A stretch of 41,460 bases of DNA, taken from Ardenticatenaceae bacterium (lineage in GTDB: Bacteria; Chloroflexota; Anaerolineae; Promineifilales; Promineifilaceae). The stretch covers positions 1-41,460 of the forward strand of contig JACKCD010000055.1 in the NCBI GenBank assembly GCA_020634215.1. Direction: 5' to 3'. Shown in pieces: positions 8,510 to 17,494 of the stretch (within the stretch, counting starts at the first letter, position 1; each line of letters opens with the position of its first letter). The notes beneath the pieces were generated by a model. That model searched no databases and was not told the DNA's origin. It saw only the letters and a program-made list of their open reading frames with translations. The position numbers and the translations under genes were made by a program.

Positions 8510-9807
8510 ATGATGAAGCTGGAATTGGGTCTGACCCACGAATTTACTAACACTCAATATGCACCCCTAGCGGCTTTGTTGGCTTATTATGAGGCCGAAA
8601 AAGTCCTAGAACCTTTACAATCAGTCACATCAGCGACCCAAAACGGCGATTTTACGCTGGCTGAGAAGCTCGAACAGACCTTGGTGAGCATTCTAGCCGG
8701 CTGTGAGTACATTTCCGTTGTCAATACGAAACTTCGTCCAGAGCAACAATTGGCACAAGTCAAACGAATTAGTGGCTTTGCTGACCAATCAACCCTCTCT
8801 AGGGGTCTGGATGACCTAACTCAAATGAATCTCGCTCAATTGGAGCTTGCCGTTCGCCAAATCAGCGACCGTTGTAGCCAAGTCCGACATCATGATTGGC
8901 GTGCCTTTTTGGAATTGGACTTTGATTTATCGGCTTTACCCTGTGGACAACAGGCAGAAGGAGGTCAAAAAGGGTATGCCAGTGGTAAAAAAACAGGATT
9001 GTGCGCCAATTAGCTCGTGTCAATGCCATTTCTTACCACGAAACCTTATGGTCTGGCCTGTTTCCAGGTAACCAGTTGACCATGCAATGTTTGCAACAAG
9101 CGGTGCTAGGTGTCGAAAGTTCATTTGAGTTAGCACCAGAGCAACGAAAACGCACACTTTACCGCCTTGATGGTGGTTCTGGCACAGACGAAAACCTACG
9201 TTGGCTACTTGCCAGAGGTTATCAAGTGCTAGGCAAAGGCTTTTCCGGTAAGCGAGCCAAAGCGTTGGCCGACTCTGTTTCCCGTTGGGATGTCTATGAT
9301 GAGCAAAGCCTCTTGGGTTGGGTGGCACCCCCTTTTGACCTCGGTCAACCTGTCCAAGTGGTGGTCAAAAGACGTTTACATAAAGGAAAACTCAAACATA
9401 GCTACTACGTCACCACGCTCTCTTTTCCTTCTAAGAAAGCCTTCATGCAACGGTATAACCAGAGAGGGGGAGCTGAAATTGAGCAATTTCGTGCCGATAA
9501 GAGCGGTTTGCATCTATCGGCACGTCGTAAGCGGAATTTCATGGCACAAAAAGCGTTGGTCTTACTCACCGATTTGGCTCATAATTTGCTGGCTGACTTT
9601 CATAGCCAGGCTTTAGCCGATTCCCGTTTTGCCGATTGGGGTCTTAAACGCATCGTGCGCGATTTGTTGGCCGTGCCGGGTCGGCTCTATTTTCGGGCAC
9701 GACAACTCAAACGAATTGATTTGCTGGCCTCGCATCCTTACGCTGATGAACTGATTATTTGTTTGGAAAGGTACTGTAACGGCCGTTGTGGCTCAGACTT
9801 TGAATAG
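8510..9807 (+). pseudogene. DDE transposase of the inserted element, split by a frameshift
   Basis: This encodes an RNase H-fold transposase of the IS4/IS1380 type, in two overlapping frames. The first ends ...KGYASGKKTGLCAN at a TAG near 9012. The second, open from about 8988, continues NRIVRQLARVNAISYHETLW through YRLDGGSGTDENLRWLLARGY (second Asp region) to the stop at 9807. The first Asp probably lies in ELDFDLSALPCGQQAEGG. The shift falls on A7 (8987-8993): an eighth A, or a -1 slip on the run, joins the halves into about 432 residues. So it may be a dead gene, a sequencing error, or a transposase controlled by slippage. The start is ATG 8510, with GAGGAG at 8498-8503. Confidence 0.78.
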
Positions 9808-9921
9808 AAACGGCCTCCATTTGCATGGATTATGTTAAATTGAATAGAAATGCGCTCTGTTTGCGCAAAAATAAGGTAACAAGTTTGACCTAATCTTTAA
9901 CTGCGTAGATGGGAAATCCAG

Positions 9922-10031
9922 TGTCATTTCGAGGTCCTCCGAGAAATCCCGTTCTCATAGCCGCCATTTGAGCAGGATTTCTCCTCGAAGACATGAGCCT
10001 GCCCTGAGGCTGCCGAAGGGTCGAAATGACA
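9922..10031. repeat. hairpin repeat inside the right end of the IS
   Basis: Arms begin TGTCATTTCGA (9922-9932) and end TCGAAATGACA (10021-10031), with GAGAAATCC and GGATTTCTC inside. It resembles the hairpin repeat at 4304-4389 in style. It lies between the inner and outer terminal repeats of the inserted element and probably entered later. Confidence 0.65.
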
Positions 10032-10098
10032 ATTCTTGGCTGAGAAATTGGCTTGCGGAGAGGTGAGTTTATCAATGCCCCAAAACTGAAATGCTCCC

Positions 10099-10190
10099 GA
10101 GTGAATCCAGATCTTTTCCCTTTCACCGCAGTTTGGGCAGTTGGCTAACTGTGGATTTAGGGGCAATTGTGTCATAAACTTTAGTTCCAC
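10099..10190 (-). pseudogene. IS1-like transposase, N-terminal fragment
   Basis: This is the missing start of the transposase whose remainder lies at 7345-8305. From GTG 10190 (AGGGAGG five bases upstream) or ATG 10175 it reads ...LANCPNCGEREKIWIHS and then breaks at the insertion. CPNC is the first half of the zinc ribbon; CVSC in the other fragment is the second half. The frames match exactly across the 9-bp duplication. It includes the right target-site copy (10099-10107). Confidence 0.8.
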
Positions 10191-10819
10191 GAGAACCTCC
10201 CTAAGTCTGTTTGACAAATGGGTGTTGATTCTTCCATTTTATCTCAGCTTAGAACGGTTCTCACTCTCTTATCCACGTTCCTTTCCCCTGCTACCGATGG
10301 TACCCACAAGTAGCGAAAAGACCAAAGAGAAAGGAGTGACATCTATAAAAAAATTTAAGGACAAATGTCACTATCCACTCGGCTCTTGCATGGCATAATA
10401 AAATTCTAAAATAGCATAATTGAATACATCACCTTGGATCCGGACGAGCCGGATCCATACTTGGTCAGAACCAAGCTGGCTAGATGAAGTCGAACCACTT
10501 CAGATGTGGGGCAAGTATCGGTTCAGTATAACTCTGGTCATCAAGCGAGACAGAACCGCATCCCCAGGTTTTGACTGCGCACCAAACCAGCGGCAATTCA
10601 GCTTCCTTAAATGCGTGGAATCGTGCAATCAATATCTTTCCTCAAAAGTCCAGAACGCACATAAATCATACGTGGTTCATTTCTATAGATATTAGGACTG
10701 CTTGGTTTTAAACAAAGGCGGCCCCAAACAAGGCCTAGCCGTTCCCCTCAACCAGATCGCTGAGGTAGTGGCTACTGCCTTTGGCTAAGAGAACAGCGAT
10801 CATCCATGAGGGTACTATC
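10191..10819. other. 629-bp intergenic region
   Basis: I find no convincing gene here. Short open frames occur but lack recognisable motifs or ribosome binding sites. A perfect hairpin, GGATCCGG-ACGAG-CCGGATCC (10436-10456), is the only clear structure; no T-run follows it. The promoter for the long downstream operon should lie here, but I cannot point to a persuasive -35/-10 pair. The outer end of the older IS1-like element probably also falls in the left part. Confidence 0.5.
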
Positions 10820-13800
10820 ATGACCACTCAATTGGAAGATGCCTTCACACAGCCCACGTTCGACGCATTGACAATTGAAATAGAAAAGGCCGCAGTTGAC
10901 CAAATGAAGGCAGCAGCAGTACAGTCCCTGGAGCGGGTCTTGGCTGCTGCAAATTTTGATCCAACTGGTTGGACGGTAAAACCAGTTCACCCCAACGACC
11001 CCAACAGCTTTGATTTAATCCCACCTAAGGGACACACCATCTCAATCAAGCAAGCCTTTGATTTGAAATATGCTTTGGAAGCTCAAGAAGGTGTTGCTGC
11101 GGCCACCGCACTATTTGAAACCAATCTCGACAATCTGCCGGAAGGCTCCGTTGTGGCAAAATCGGCCGATTTCCGTGGTGCTATTATCAACACAGATATT
11201 GCTGACTTGACCGCCAGCGAGCAAAATCCGATGTGGGCGCACGAGATGATGAACAGTGCCGAGGCGTGGCAATTGGCCGATGGATCTGGCATCATTGTTG
11301 GTCACCCCGACAGCGGCTATATTCCCCACGCCGAACTTGACTCAGCACGGCTGTTGTACCAATTTGAGCGCGACATTTATGATCAAGACAACGACGCCCG
11401 CAACCCAGACGAGCGTGGTGGCAACCATGGCTTATCAACAGCCAGCGTTTTGATGAGCGGAACGAGTAAATTCTCGGCCAGCCGCTATGTGATTGGCACA
11501 GCACCCGCCGCTCAAATCATTCCCATTCGTATCACCCGCAAAGGAGCACCTATCTTTTTTACCCGTTCAGGGCCGCGCCGCGTGCGCGATGCCATTTACC
11601 ACGCCATTGACAGCGGCTGTCACGTCATCTCCATGAGCCTGGGTGGGCCAGGGGATCGCTCTCTACATCGTGCGATACAAACGGCCGTTTCCCACAACAT
11701 CATCATCCTGGCCGCCGCCGGCAATGTCGTCAGGATTGTTGTCTGGCCTGCCCGCTATCCCGAAGTCATTGCTGTGGCCGCCTGTACAGCCGACCGTGAA
11801 CCCTGGTTCCATTCCAGCCGAGGCAAGACCGTTGATATTACCGCCCCTGGTCACAATGTATGGCGTGCCTGTTTCAACGAGACCAACCAGCCAGATGTTG
11901 TTCCTAGCAGCGGCACCTCCTATGCCGTGGCGCAAACGGCCGGCATCGCCGCCCTTTGGCTTGCTCATCACGGCCGAGACAACCTGCTGGCACGTTATCC
12001 CGACATCCCTCTCTACGAAGTTTTTCGTCACCAACTCCAGGCAACCGCCAGTTCAGCACCGTTCATTGCCAGCGGTAATTTTGGGGCTGGCATTGTGGAT
12101 GCTGAAGCATTGCTCAATGAACCATTGCCCGACCCCGCTGCCCTGGCTGCCGCCCGCGACGTTTGCGGCGAGGTTATCGCCGCCTCTTCCATCACCAATG
12201 TCTTCGACACCGCCCCAGCCAACGAGGTACGCACCACTTTGGGTCAAGCATTAGCTATTGCCCCGGAAGAAATTGATGCACACCTGGCTGGTGTCGAAGA
12301 AGAATTGATCTTTCATATTTTGACCAATTCCACCCTACGGCAACTGGTAACGGCCGATCTTGAAACCACAGGCCGGGGCGAAATGGACACGCCACCCGCA
12401 GCCGCCTTGGCCCGCTCCCTGCAAAACGAGTTAATAACGACCAATCTCGTCTCGAACCGCCTCCGCGCAAAGCTGTCTGGGACGGATAAATTGCCCCAAG
12501 CTAATACATCAACGCTCCCAGACGACTTTGCCAACGAAGATGAAGAGCGCGTACCAGGCACAATCTACGCCTTGCTTGTTGGCATTGACCGCTATCCAGC
12601 CCCCGTGCGCTCACTCAACGGCTGCGTCAACGACATCACCCATTTCAAATCATTTCTGAGCGGACGGGTTAGCAGCGAAAACGGCGTTCCCAAAGTATCC
12701 ATCCGCACCCTGACCAACGAACAAGCAACCCGTCCCAATGTCATCGCCGCCTGGCGCACCCATTTGCAAAAGGCAGGCCCAGAAGATGTCGCTCTCTTCT
12801 ATTACAGCGGACACGGTTCGCAGCAGCCTTCGCCACCTGAATTTTGGGGAACATTAGAGCCAGACAATCTCGATGAAACATTGGTCTGCTATGACAGCCG
12901 TACGACTGGCTGGGATTTAGCCGACAAAGAGATGGGGCAGCTGATCGTGGAGGTAGCTGAACGCGACCCCCACATTGTGGTCATCCTCGATTGCTGTCAC
13001 GCTGGCACCGGCACACGCCATGCTGACGGCGAAGCTGTCGCCCGTCGCATCCCAACCGATCAGCGAAAACGCTCACTGGCTGATTTTATCGTTAACTTCG
13101 ACCAGGCTCGTGGTGTCAGCAGTCGCAATGGTCAGTTTGTTTCCCTGCCACAGGGCAAACACGTCGTTCTTTCCGCCTGTCGTCCTAACGAATTGGCACA
13201 AGAAACACAGCTTGGCGGCGAAAAGAGAGGTGTTTTCTCCTGGTATCTGCTCGACAGCCTCCAGCGCAGCGGCCAACTGTTTTCCTATCGTGATGTTTTC
13301 AAGCGGGTAAATGCGTTGGTGCGAGCCAACACGGCCAAGCAATCGCCCCAAATCGAGGCCACAGAAACGGCCGATTTGAGCCAACCTTTCCTCGGTGGGA
13401 TCATGGCCGCAAGCCCCGCTTACTTCACTCTTTCTCACCACCCGGCAGCGGGCTGGCAAATTGATGGTGGGGCAATTCACGGTATTGCCCCAGCCGTTGG
13501 CCGCCAGGCAACATGGCTGGCTCTGTTCCCACGCCAGGCCACGGCCGACCAGATGGGACAGGCAGCACAGGTCATTGGTCAAGCTAAGGTAACGGCCGTT
13601 AATCCCGCAACCAGCCGCGTTCAAGTGCAGTTGAAAGACGGCCATTCTCTCAACCACGGCGAAACCTATAAAGCAATCGTCACCGCCTCACCAACGCCAC
13701 CGCTGCCCGTCACCTTTGCCGGGGAAGAAGCATCTCTCAATCTCGTGCGGCAGCAGCTTGAACAGACCGGCCCCAGCGCCTCAGCCTCAGTTTTTGTGGC

Positions 13801-16042
13801 CGAAGCGACTGATGAAGCAGCCAAAGCCAATGCCTTTCTCCAGCTAACGGCCGCTGACGACAATTATCGCCTCCAACGGCGCGACGACAGCTTTAACCTC
13901 GTCGTTGATACAGAGACATACAGCGACGAAAGTGCCGCCTCCGTGGCTCAGAAGCTAGAACACATTGCCCGCTGGAAACAAATGATCGATCTGCAAAACC
14001 GGGCAACGCGCTTACCCGCCAACAGCGTGAAAATGGAAATCATCAGCCCGGATGACCCAACACTTTCGGCCGAATCGGGATCGGGACTCCACCTCGCTTA
14101 TTGGCTCGATGAAGCCGAGGTCTGGCAAAGCCCGCATATCCAGATCCGGCTAACAAATACAACCGACAAACGGCTGCACGTTTCCCTGCTCGCACTTTCC
14201 CAAACTTACGGCATTGATCACGTCAATACCGACTGGCTGGAGGCAAATGGCGGATCAATGGTGATTAACGGCCGTACCAAGGTCAAAACAGAGTATTGGC
14301 AGCAAGGGGTCACGACAACCAAAGATGTCTTTAAATTTATTGCCAGCACAGAAGAAATGGATGCGGCACAGGCTGCACAGCAAGGGCTGGATGTCATCTT
14401 CTTACGCAGCAAAGCGGCAGAAGATTTTGCCCCACAGCCAAGCCAACTAGAAAAGCTGCTGCAGCACATCAATCGCCGCGAGTTTGACGCCGATGATGAC
14501 GATGACCCAATTGGCGACTGGCTCACCGGTGAGGTTACGGTTAGCACCCATCGGCCACTGGCGGATCAAGCGCTTAATCCTGCCCCTGGCGGTCGTAAGG
14601 TTAGGCTCAACGAACAAGTGACCATCATTGAGCATCCGACGCTGCAAGCCAAAGCGCGGCTTAGTTCCATTGATGAATCGGGGCGAGATGTGGCCGAAAT
14701 TGGCCGCAGCCCTCTTCCCCCCATGTTACGCGACTATGGCGACATCGTTTATCCCCTGGATCTGATGGAAGGCGACGGCAGCCGCAGCGGTGCGCCGGCT
14801 TTGACGGTTCTGGAGCTTTTCGATGTTAGCCATCACGACACCGTATCGGCTGCAAACCCGCTCACCGTTGAGCTAAAGACAAACATCAATGATGACGATC
14901 TCCTGCTCCCCATTGCCTATGACGAAGGCTTTTACCTGCCGCTTGGCTTTGCGACAAAAACCGATGACGGTTGTCGCGTGACGCTGGAGCGGCTACCCGC
15001 TCCCACAGCCGCCGGTGAGCGGTCAGCTCTTGGCTCGATTCGGATATTGTTCCAAAAGCTAATCGGTCAGCGGGTTGGTCTGGAATATAACTACCCACAG
15101 CTTGCTGCAGCCAGCGTCTCACCTGAAGGCAAGGTTGTTTACTCTGATTCAGAGGCATTTGTGGCGCAGCAAATTGCCTCCGACGGGGTGCAGCGTATCC
15201 TGCTCTATATTCATGGCATCTTCGGCACAACGGAAGCGATGGCTGGCAGTGCCGTCGCTGCGGGCTTTGATCCAACTATTGTACCAGCTTTAGCCGAGCA
15301 TTATGACCTCATTTTGACCTATGATTATGAAAACCTGGACACGACGATTGAAGCAAATGGGGATACCCTTTTCGCCAAATTGGTCAAGGTTGGGTTAAAG
15401 CCAAATCATGGCAAAACGGTTAACATTGTGGCTCATTCAATGGGTGGTTTAGTGGCACGCTGGATGATTGAACGCAGTGGGGGGAAGGATATTGTTTCGC
15501 ACCTGACCATGGTGGGAACGCCGCAAGGTGGTTCACCCTGGTCAACGATTCAGGATGTGGCTTTAGTGGCTCTCACAACAGCGATGAATGGATTAACTGC
15601 CGTTACCTGGCCCCTTCGCGTCATCTCCCTCCTCATCCAAAGCATTGAAAAATTCGATGTCGCCCTCGATGAAATGAAACCCAACTCACAATTCCTGCAA
15701 AGATTAGCCGCCAGCCAAGACCCCGGCATCCCCTACACCGTCATTGCTGGCAACACAGCCATCATGCCACCAGCCCTGGCTGCCGCCAACGGGTCAACCA
15801 GCCGGCTAACGCAAATGTTACAGTGGTTGCGGCTGCAAAACTGGCACCACAGCCTTGCCACCCTTGTGGGCTTCCTGGGTGAACCAAACGACATGGCCGT
15901 CAGCGTTCACAGTGCCCAACAAGCACCCGGTGACCGCAAACCGGCCGTTCAGATCAGCCCAACCATTGCCTGTGACCACCTCTCTTTCTTCAACACAGAA
16001 ACCGGGCTAAAAGCAATTGCCCACAACAGACTTCTAATGTAA
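10820..16042 (+). CDS. subtilase-caspase-alpha/beta hydrolase fusion protein
   Basis: This is a 1,740-residue protein with three hydrolase domains. An S8 subtilase (about 90-420) has Asp164 in GHPDSG, His203 in GGNHGLST, Asn in AAAGN and Ser367 in SSGTSYA, so the triad is intact. A caspase/peptidase C14 domain (about 578-860) has His665 in YYSGHGS and Cys726 in LDCCHAG. The middle (about 860-1450) is beta-rich and resembles the accessory region that often follows bacterial caspases. The C-terminus (about 1458-1740) is an alpha/beta hydrolase with the YIHGIFG oxyanion region and Ser1540 in AHSMGG, followed by VGTPQGG. No signal peptide is seen, so it is probably cytoplasmic. ATG 10820 has GAGGG seven bases upstream. 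It is the first gene of a probable operon reaching 23517. Its substrate is unknown. Confidence 0.9.
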   Translation: MTTQLEDAFTQPTFDALTIEIEKAAVDQMKAAAVQSLERVLAAANFDPTGWTVKPVHPNDPNSFDLIPPKGHTISIKQAFDLKYALEAQEGVAAATALFETNLDNLPEGSVVAKSADFRGAIINTDIADLTASEQNPMWAHEMMNSAEAWQLADGSGIIVGHPDSGYIPHAELDSARLLYQFERDIYDQDNDARNPDERGGNHGLSTASVLMSGTSKFSASRYVIGTAPAAQIIPIRITRKGAPIFFTRSGPRRVRDAIYHAIDSGCHVISMSLGGPGDRSLHRAIQTAVSHNIIILAAAGNVVRIVVWPARYPEVIAVAACTADREPWFHSSRGKTVDITAPGHNVWRACFNETNQPDVVPSSGTSYAVAQTAGIAALWLAHHGRDNLLARYPDIPLYEVFRHQLQATASSAPFIASGNFGAGIVDAEALLNEPLPDPAALAAARDVCGEVIAASSITNVFDTAPANEVRTTLGQALAIAPEEIDAHLAGVEEELIFHILTNSTLRQLVTADLETTGRGEMDTPPAAALARSLQNELITTNLVSNRLRAKLSGTDKLPQANTSTLPDDFANEDEERVPGTIYALLVGIDRYPAPVRSLNGCVNDITHFKSFLSGRVSSENGVPKVSIRTLTNEQATRPNVIAAWRTHLQKAGPEDVALFYYSGHGSQQPSPPEFWGTLEPDNLDETLVCYDSRTTGWDLADKEMGQLIVEVAERDPHIVVILDCCHAGTGTRHADGEAVARRIPTDQRKRSLADFIVNFDQARGVSSRNGQFVSLPQGKHVVLSACRPNELAQETQLGGEKRGVFSWYLLDSLQRSGQLFSYRDVFKRVNALVRANTAKQSPQIEATETADLSQPFLGGIMAASPAYFTLSHHPAAGWQIDGGAIHGIAPAVGRQATWLALFPRQATADQMGQAAQVIGQAKVTAVNPATSRVQVQLKDGHSLNHGETYKAIVTASPTPPLPVTFAGEEASLNLVRQQLEQTGPSASASVFVAEATDEAAKANAFLQLTAADDNYRLQRRDDSFNLVVDTETYSDESAASVAQKLEHIARWKQMIDLQNRATRLPANSVKMEIISPDDPTLSAESGSGLHLAYWLDEAEVWQSPHIQIRLTNTTDKRLHVSLLALSQTYGIDHVNTDWLEANGGSMVINGRTKVKTEYWQQGVTTTKDVFKFIASTEEMDAAQAAQQGLDVIFLRSKAAEDFAPQPSQLEKLLQHINRREFDADDDDDPIGDWLTGEVTVSTHRPLADQALNPAPGGRKVRLNEQVTIIEHPTLQAKARLSSIDESGRDVAEIGRSPLPPMLRDYGDIVYPLDLMEGDGSRSGAPALTVLELFDVSHHDTVSAANPLTVELKTNINDDDLLLPIAYDEGFYLPLGFATKTDDGCRVTLERLPAPTAAGERSALGSIRILFQKLIGQRVGLEYNYPQLAAASVSPEGKVVYSDSEAFVAQQIASDGVQRILLYIHGIFGTTEAMAGSAVAAGFDPTIVPALAEHYDLILTYDYENLDTTIEANGDTLFAKLVKVGLKPNHGKTVNIVAHSMGGLVARWMIERSGGKDIVSHLTMVGTPQGGSPWSTIQDVALVALTTAMNGLTAVTWPLRVISLLIQSIEKFDVALDEMKPNSQFLQRLAASQDPGIPYTVIAGNTAIMPPALAAANGSTSRLTQMLQWLRLQNWHHSLATLVGFLGEPNDMAVSVHSAQQAPGDRKPAVQISPTIACDHLSFFNTETGLKAIAHNRLLM

Positions 16043-16065
16043 CCACCAAGTTTGGTAGAACAGAA

Positions 16066-16094
16066 CCATGCGATTTCTCGAAGAAATCGCATGG
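16066..16094. repeat. perfect intercistronic hairpin
   Basis: CCATGCGATTTCT and AGAAATCGCATGG pair over 13 bp around a CGA loop. It lies 23 bases after the fusion-protein stop and 35 before the Shine-Dalgarno of the next gene. An ATG inside the left arm opens the downstream frame but lacks a ribosome binding site. There is no T-run, so mRNA processing or stability is more plausible than termination. Confidence 0.75.
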
Positions 16095-16139
16095 CTACCA
16101 TTCCAATATAAAAATCCCACCGGTTCTTGGGAGGCCGCT

Positions 16140-17453
16140 ATGTTTGCTAGTCGTTATGCACTCAAGGGATATAACCAAATTACCATCAGAGATAGAAAAA
16201 ACCAAAAGGGTGAAAATACACTTGTTTTAAAAGATGAAGATGGACAGGAAATAGAGTTTCGTCCCAATCTCGATCTCGACCCTGTGCAAGTTGAAAATGC
16301 TCTGGCTGAAACCACCATCGTTTCTCAACCCTGGGTTCAACGCAGCACCAAAGCCTATAACGTCTTCAATCAGTATGACCCAATTCGTGAACTCGGCAGC
16401 CTGTTGTTCAACCAAATCTTTGACGGGCAGCGCAAACATTTTTACCAGCAGGCTCGTTACCAGGCGCGTGAACAAGAGCGAGGGTTACGGCTAGAATTCC
16501 AGCTAGAAAACGAGCGTTGGACAAGCTTGCCCTGGGAATTTATGCACGATCAGGAGGGCTTTATCACCCTTTCATCCTTCGTACAAGTCTCCCGCCGCGT
16601 GCCACGGCCATCACCATCAAGACCTCTGCATTTGGAACCAAAGCATAAACCACAAATCGGTCTCATGTTAGAGGATAAATCAGCCGAGCAATTTTCTTAT
16701 GAGCTAGTTAAATTCCTCAATGAGGATTATTTAAAACCACCCAATTCACCAGTTAATGTACAGATATTTCCCCTGTACCACGCTACAGAACTATTGGCAA
16801 GCGGCCAAACGTTTGACGTACTCCACTTCATTGGTAGTGTCAACCCAGCCTATCTCGAAAAAAGAACCGCTAACAACGAGCCTTCAGGTGAATTGAGAAA
16901 GGTAGCCTGGTTATTAATGGAGCTAAAACAACCGACACCCTTGGTGTTTTTTCAGGTCGCCTACTCTCAGCAGTTGGCTCGCCAGGTGGCTCCAATGACT
17001 GGAGCAGTATTAGGTCTTAACGGCATCCTCTCGGTTAAGGCCGCACAGATATTTGCCCAAGCACTTTACCGTAGTTTATTGAATAATGAAACGCTCGATC
17101 AAGCTGTGGCTACGGCACGACAAGAGATAGACCTTCAGTCACCCGGCAGCCGTGAATGGGGTCTGCCTCAATATTATCGCCAGCAGACGATAACGCTTTT
17201 AGCCAAGGAAGACGAAACGGCTTTTGAAGCAACCGAGCTGGCAGCACCTGCCAGCCGAGACTTTATCCCTAAGGGGATTCATGATCTCACCGAAATTGAC
17301 ATCTTGAGGCAAATGGAACAGTTAAATCTAGCTGAACTGAAAAGGCGCAAGGATGTTTTGGGCGATATTACGATTGAACCCCTTGAGAAAGAGATCAAAC
17401 AGGCAGAAGAGAACCTTGAGTCGCTCAGCCAAGACTTAGATACATTTTCCTAA
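16140..17453 (+). CDS. CHAT-like protein lacking the catalytic dyad
   Basis: This is a 437-residue protein with the layout of a CHAT (caspase-like, TPR-associated) domain. It has the WTSLPWEFMHD motif that precedes CHAT cores, then VLHFIGSV where active members have LHFxGHG, then LVFFQVAYSQ where they have LNACES. Both His (Ser233 here) and Cys (Ala here) are gone, while LGLNGILSV and the following helices (ETLDQAVATAR) align well. I infer a pseudo-protease with a regulatory or scaffold role. The C-terminus (about 385-437) is a charged coiled coil. I chose ATG 16140 because GGGAGG stands five bases before it; an ATG at 16068 lies within a hairpin. It is followed after 41 bases by an apparently active CHAT gene. 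Confidence 0.8.
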   Translation: MFASRYALKGYNQITIRDRKNQKGENTLVLKDEDGQEIEFRPNLDLDPVQVENALAETTIVSQPWVQRSTKAYNVFNQYDPIRELGSLLFNQIFDGQRKHFYQQARYQAREQERGLRLEFQLENERWTSLPWEFMHDQEGFITLSSFVQVSRRVPRPSPSRPLHLEPKHKPQIGLMLEDKSAEQFSYELVKFLNEDYLKPPNSPVNVQIFPLYHATELLASGQTFDVLHFIGSVNPAYLEKRTANNEPSGELRKVAWLLMELKQPTPLVFFQVAYSQQLARQVAPMTGAVLGLNGILSVKAAQIFAQALYRSLLNNETLDQAVATARQEIDLQSPGSREWGLPQYYRQQTITLLAKEDETAFEATELAAPASRDFIPKGIHDLTEIDILRQMEQLNLAELKRRKDVLGDITIEPLEKEIKQAEENLESLSQDLDTFS

Positions 17454-17494
17454 CGAGGATTGATGAACGTTAGAAAGTTACACGAGGAGTCATG

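Larger units (their letters stand above)
8306..10098 (+). mobile_element. IS4/IS1380-like insertion element, 1,793 bp
   Basis: The element is bounded by 9-bp direct repeats and imperfect terminal inverted repeats. The left end reads GAGTGTATTTCAGTTTAGGG and the right end, reverse complemented, GGGAGCATTTCAGTTTTGGG. A second inner inverted pair (ACCTTATTTTTGC at 8337-8349, and its complement at 9865-9877) flanks the transposase gene. On the right side the inner and outer repeats are about 180 bp apart, and that interval holds a hairpin repeat, so the right end looks enlarged by a further insertion. The motif GCAAACAGAGG(C/G), followed by TTTCTATTC, occurs twice near the left end and in related form at the right. 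The element sits inside the IS1-like transposase gene. Confidence 0.85.

Noticed and set aside
9924..10217. A 97-residue minus-strand frame that might be a zinc-ribbon protein
   Set aside because: Only its first part is meaningful; after WIHS it runs into the inserted element, and the true continuation lies at 8296.
10436..10456. Rho-independent terminator at the GGATCCGG hairpin
   Set aside because: The stem is perfect but no T-run follows on either strand, and no gene ends nearby.
10141..10695. Two short plus-strand open frames in the gap before the large fusion gene
   Set aside because: No motifs, no ribosome binding sites, and the first overlaps the transposase N-terminal fragment on the other strand.
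16068..16139. Upstream ATG for the inactive CHAT gene
   Set aside because: The ATG lies in a hairpin arm without a ribosome binding site, while ATG 16140 has GGGAGG at ideal spacing.
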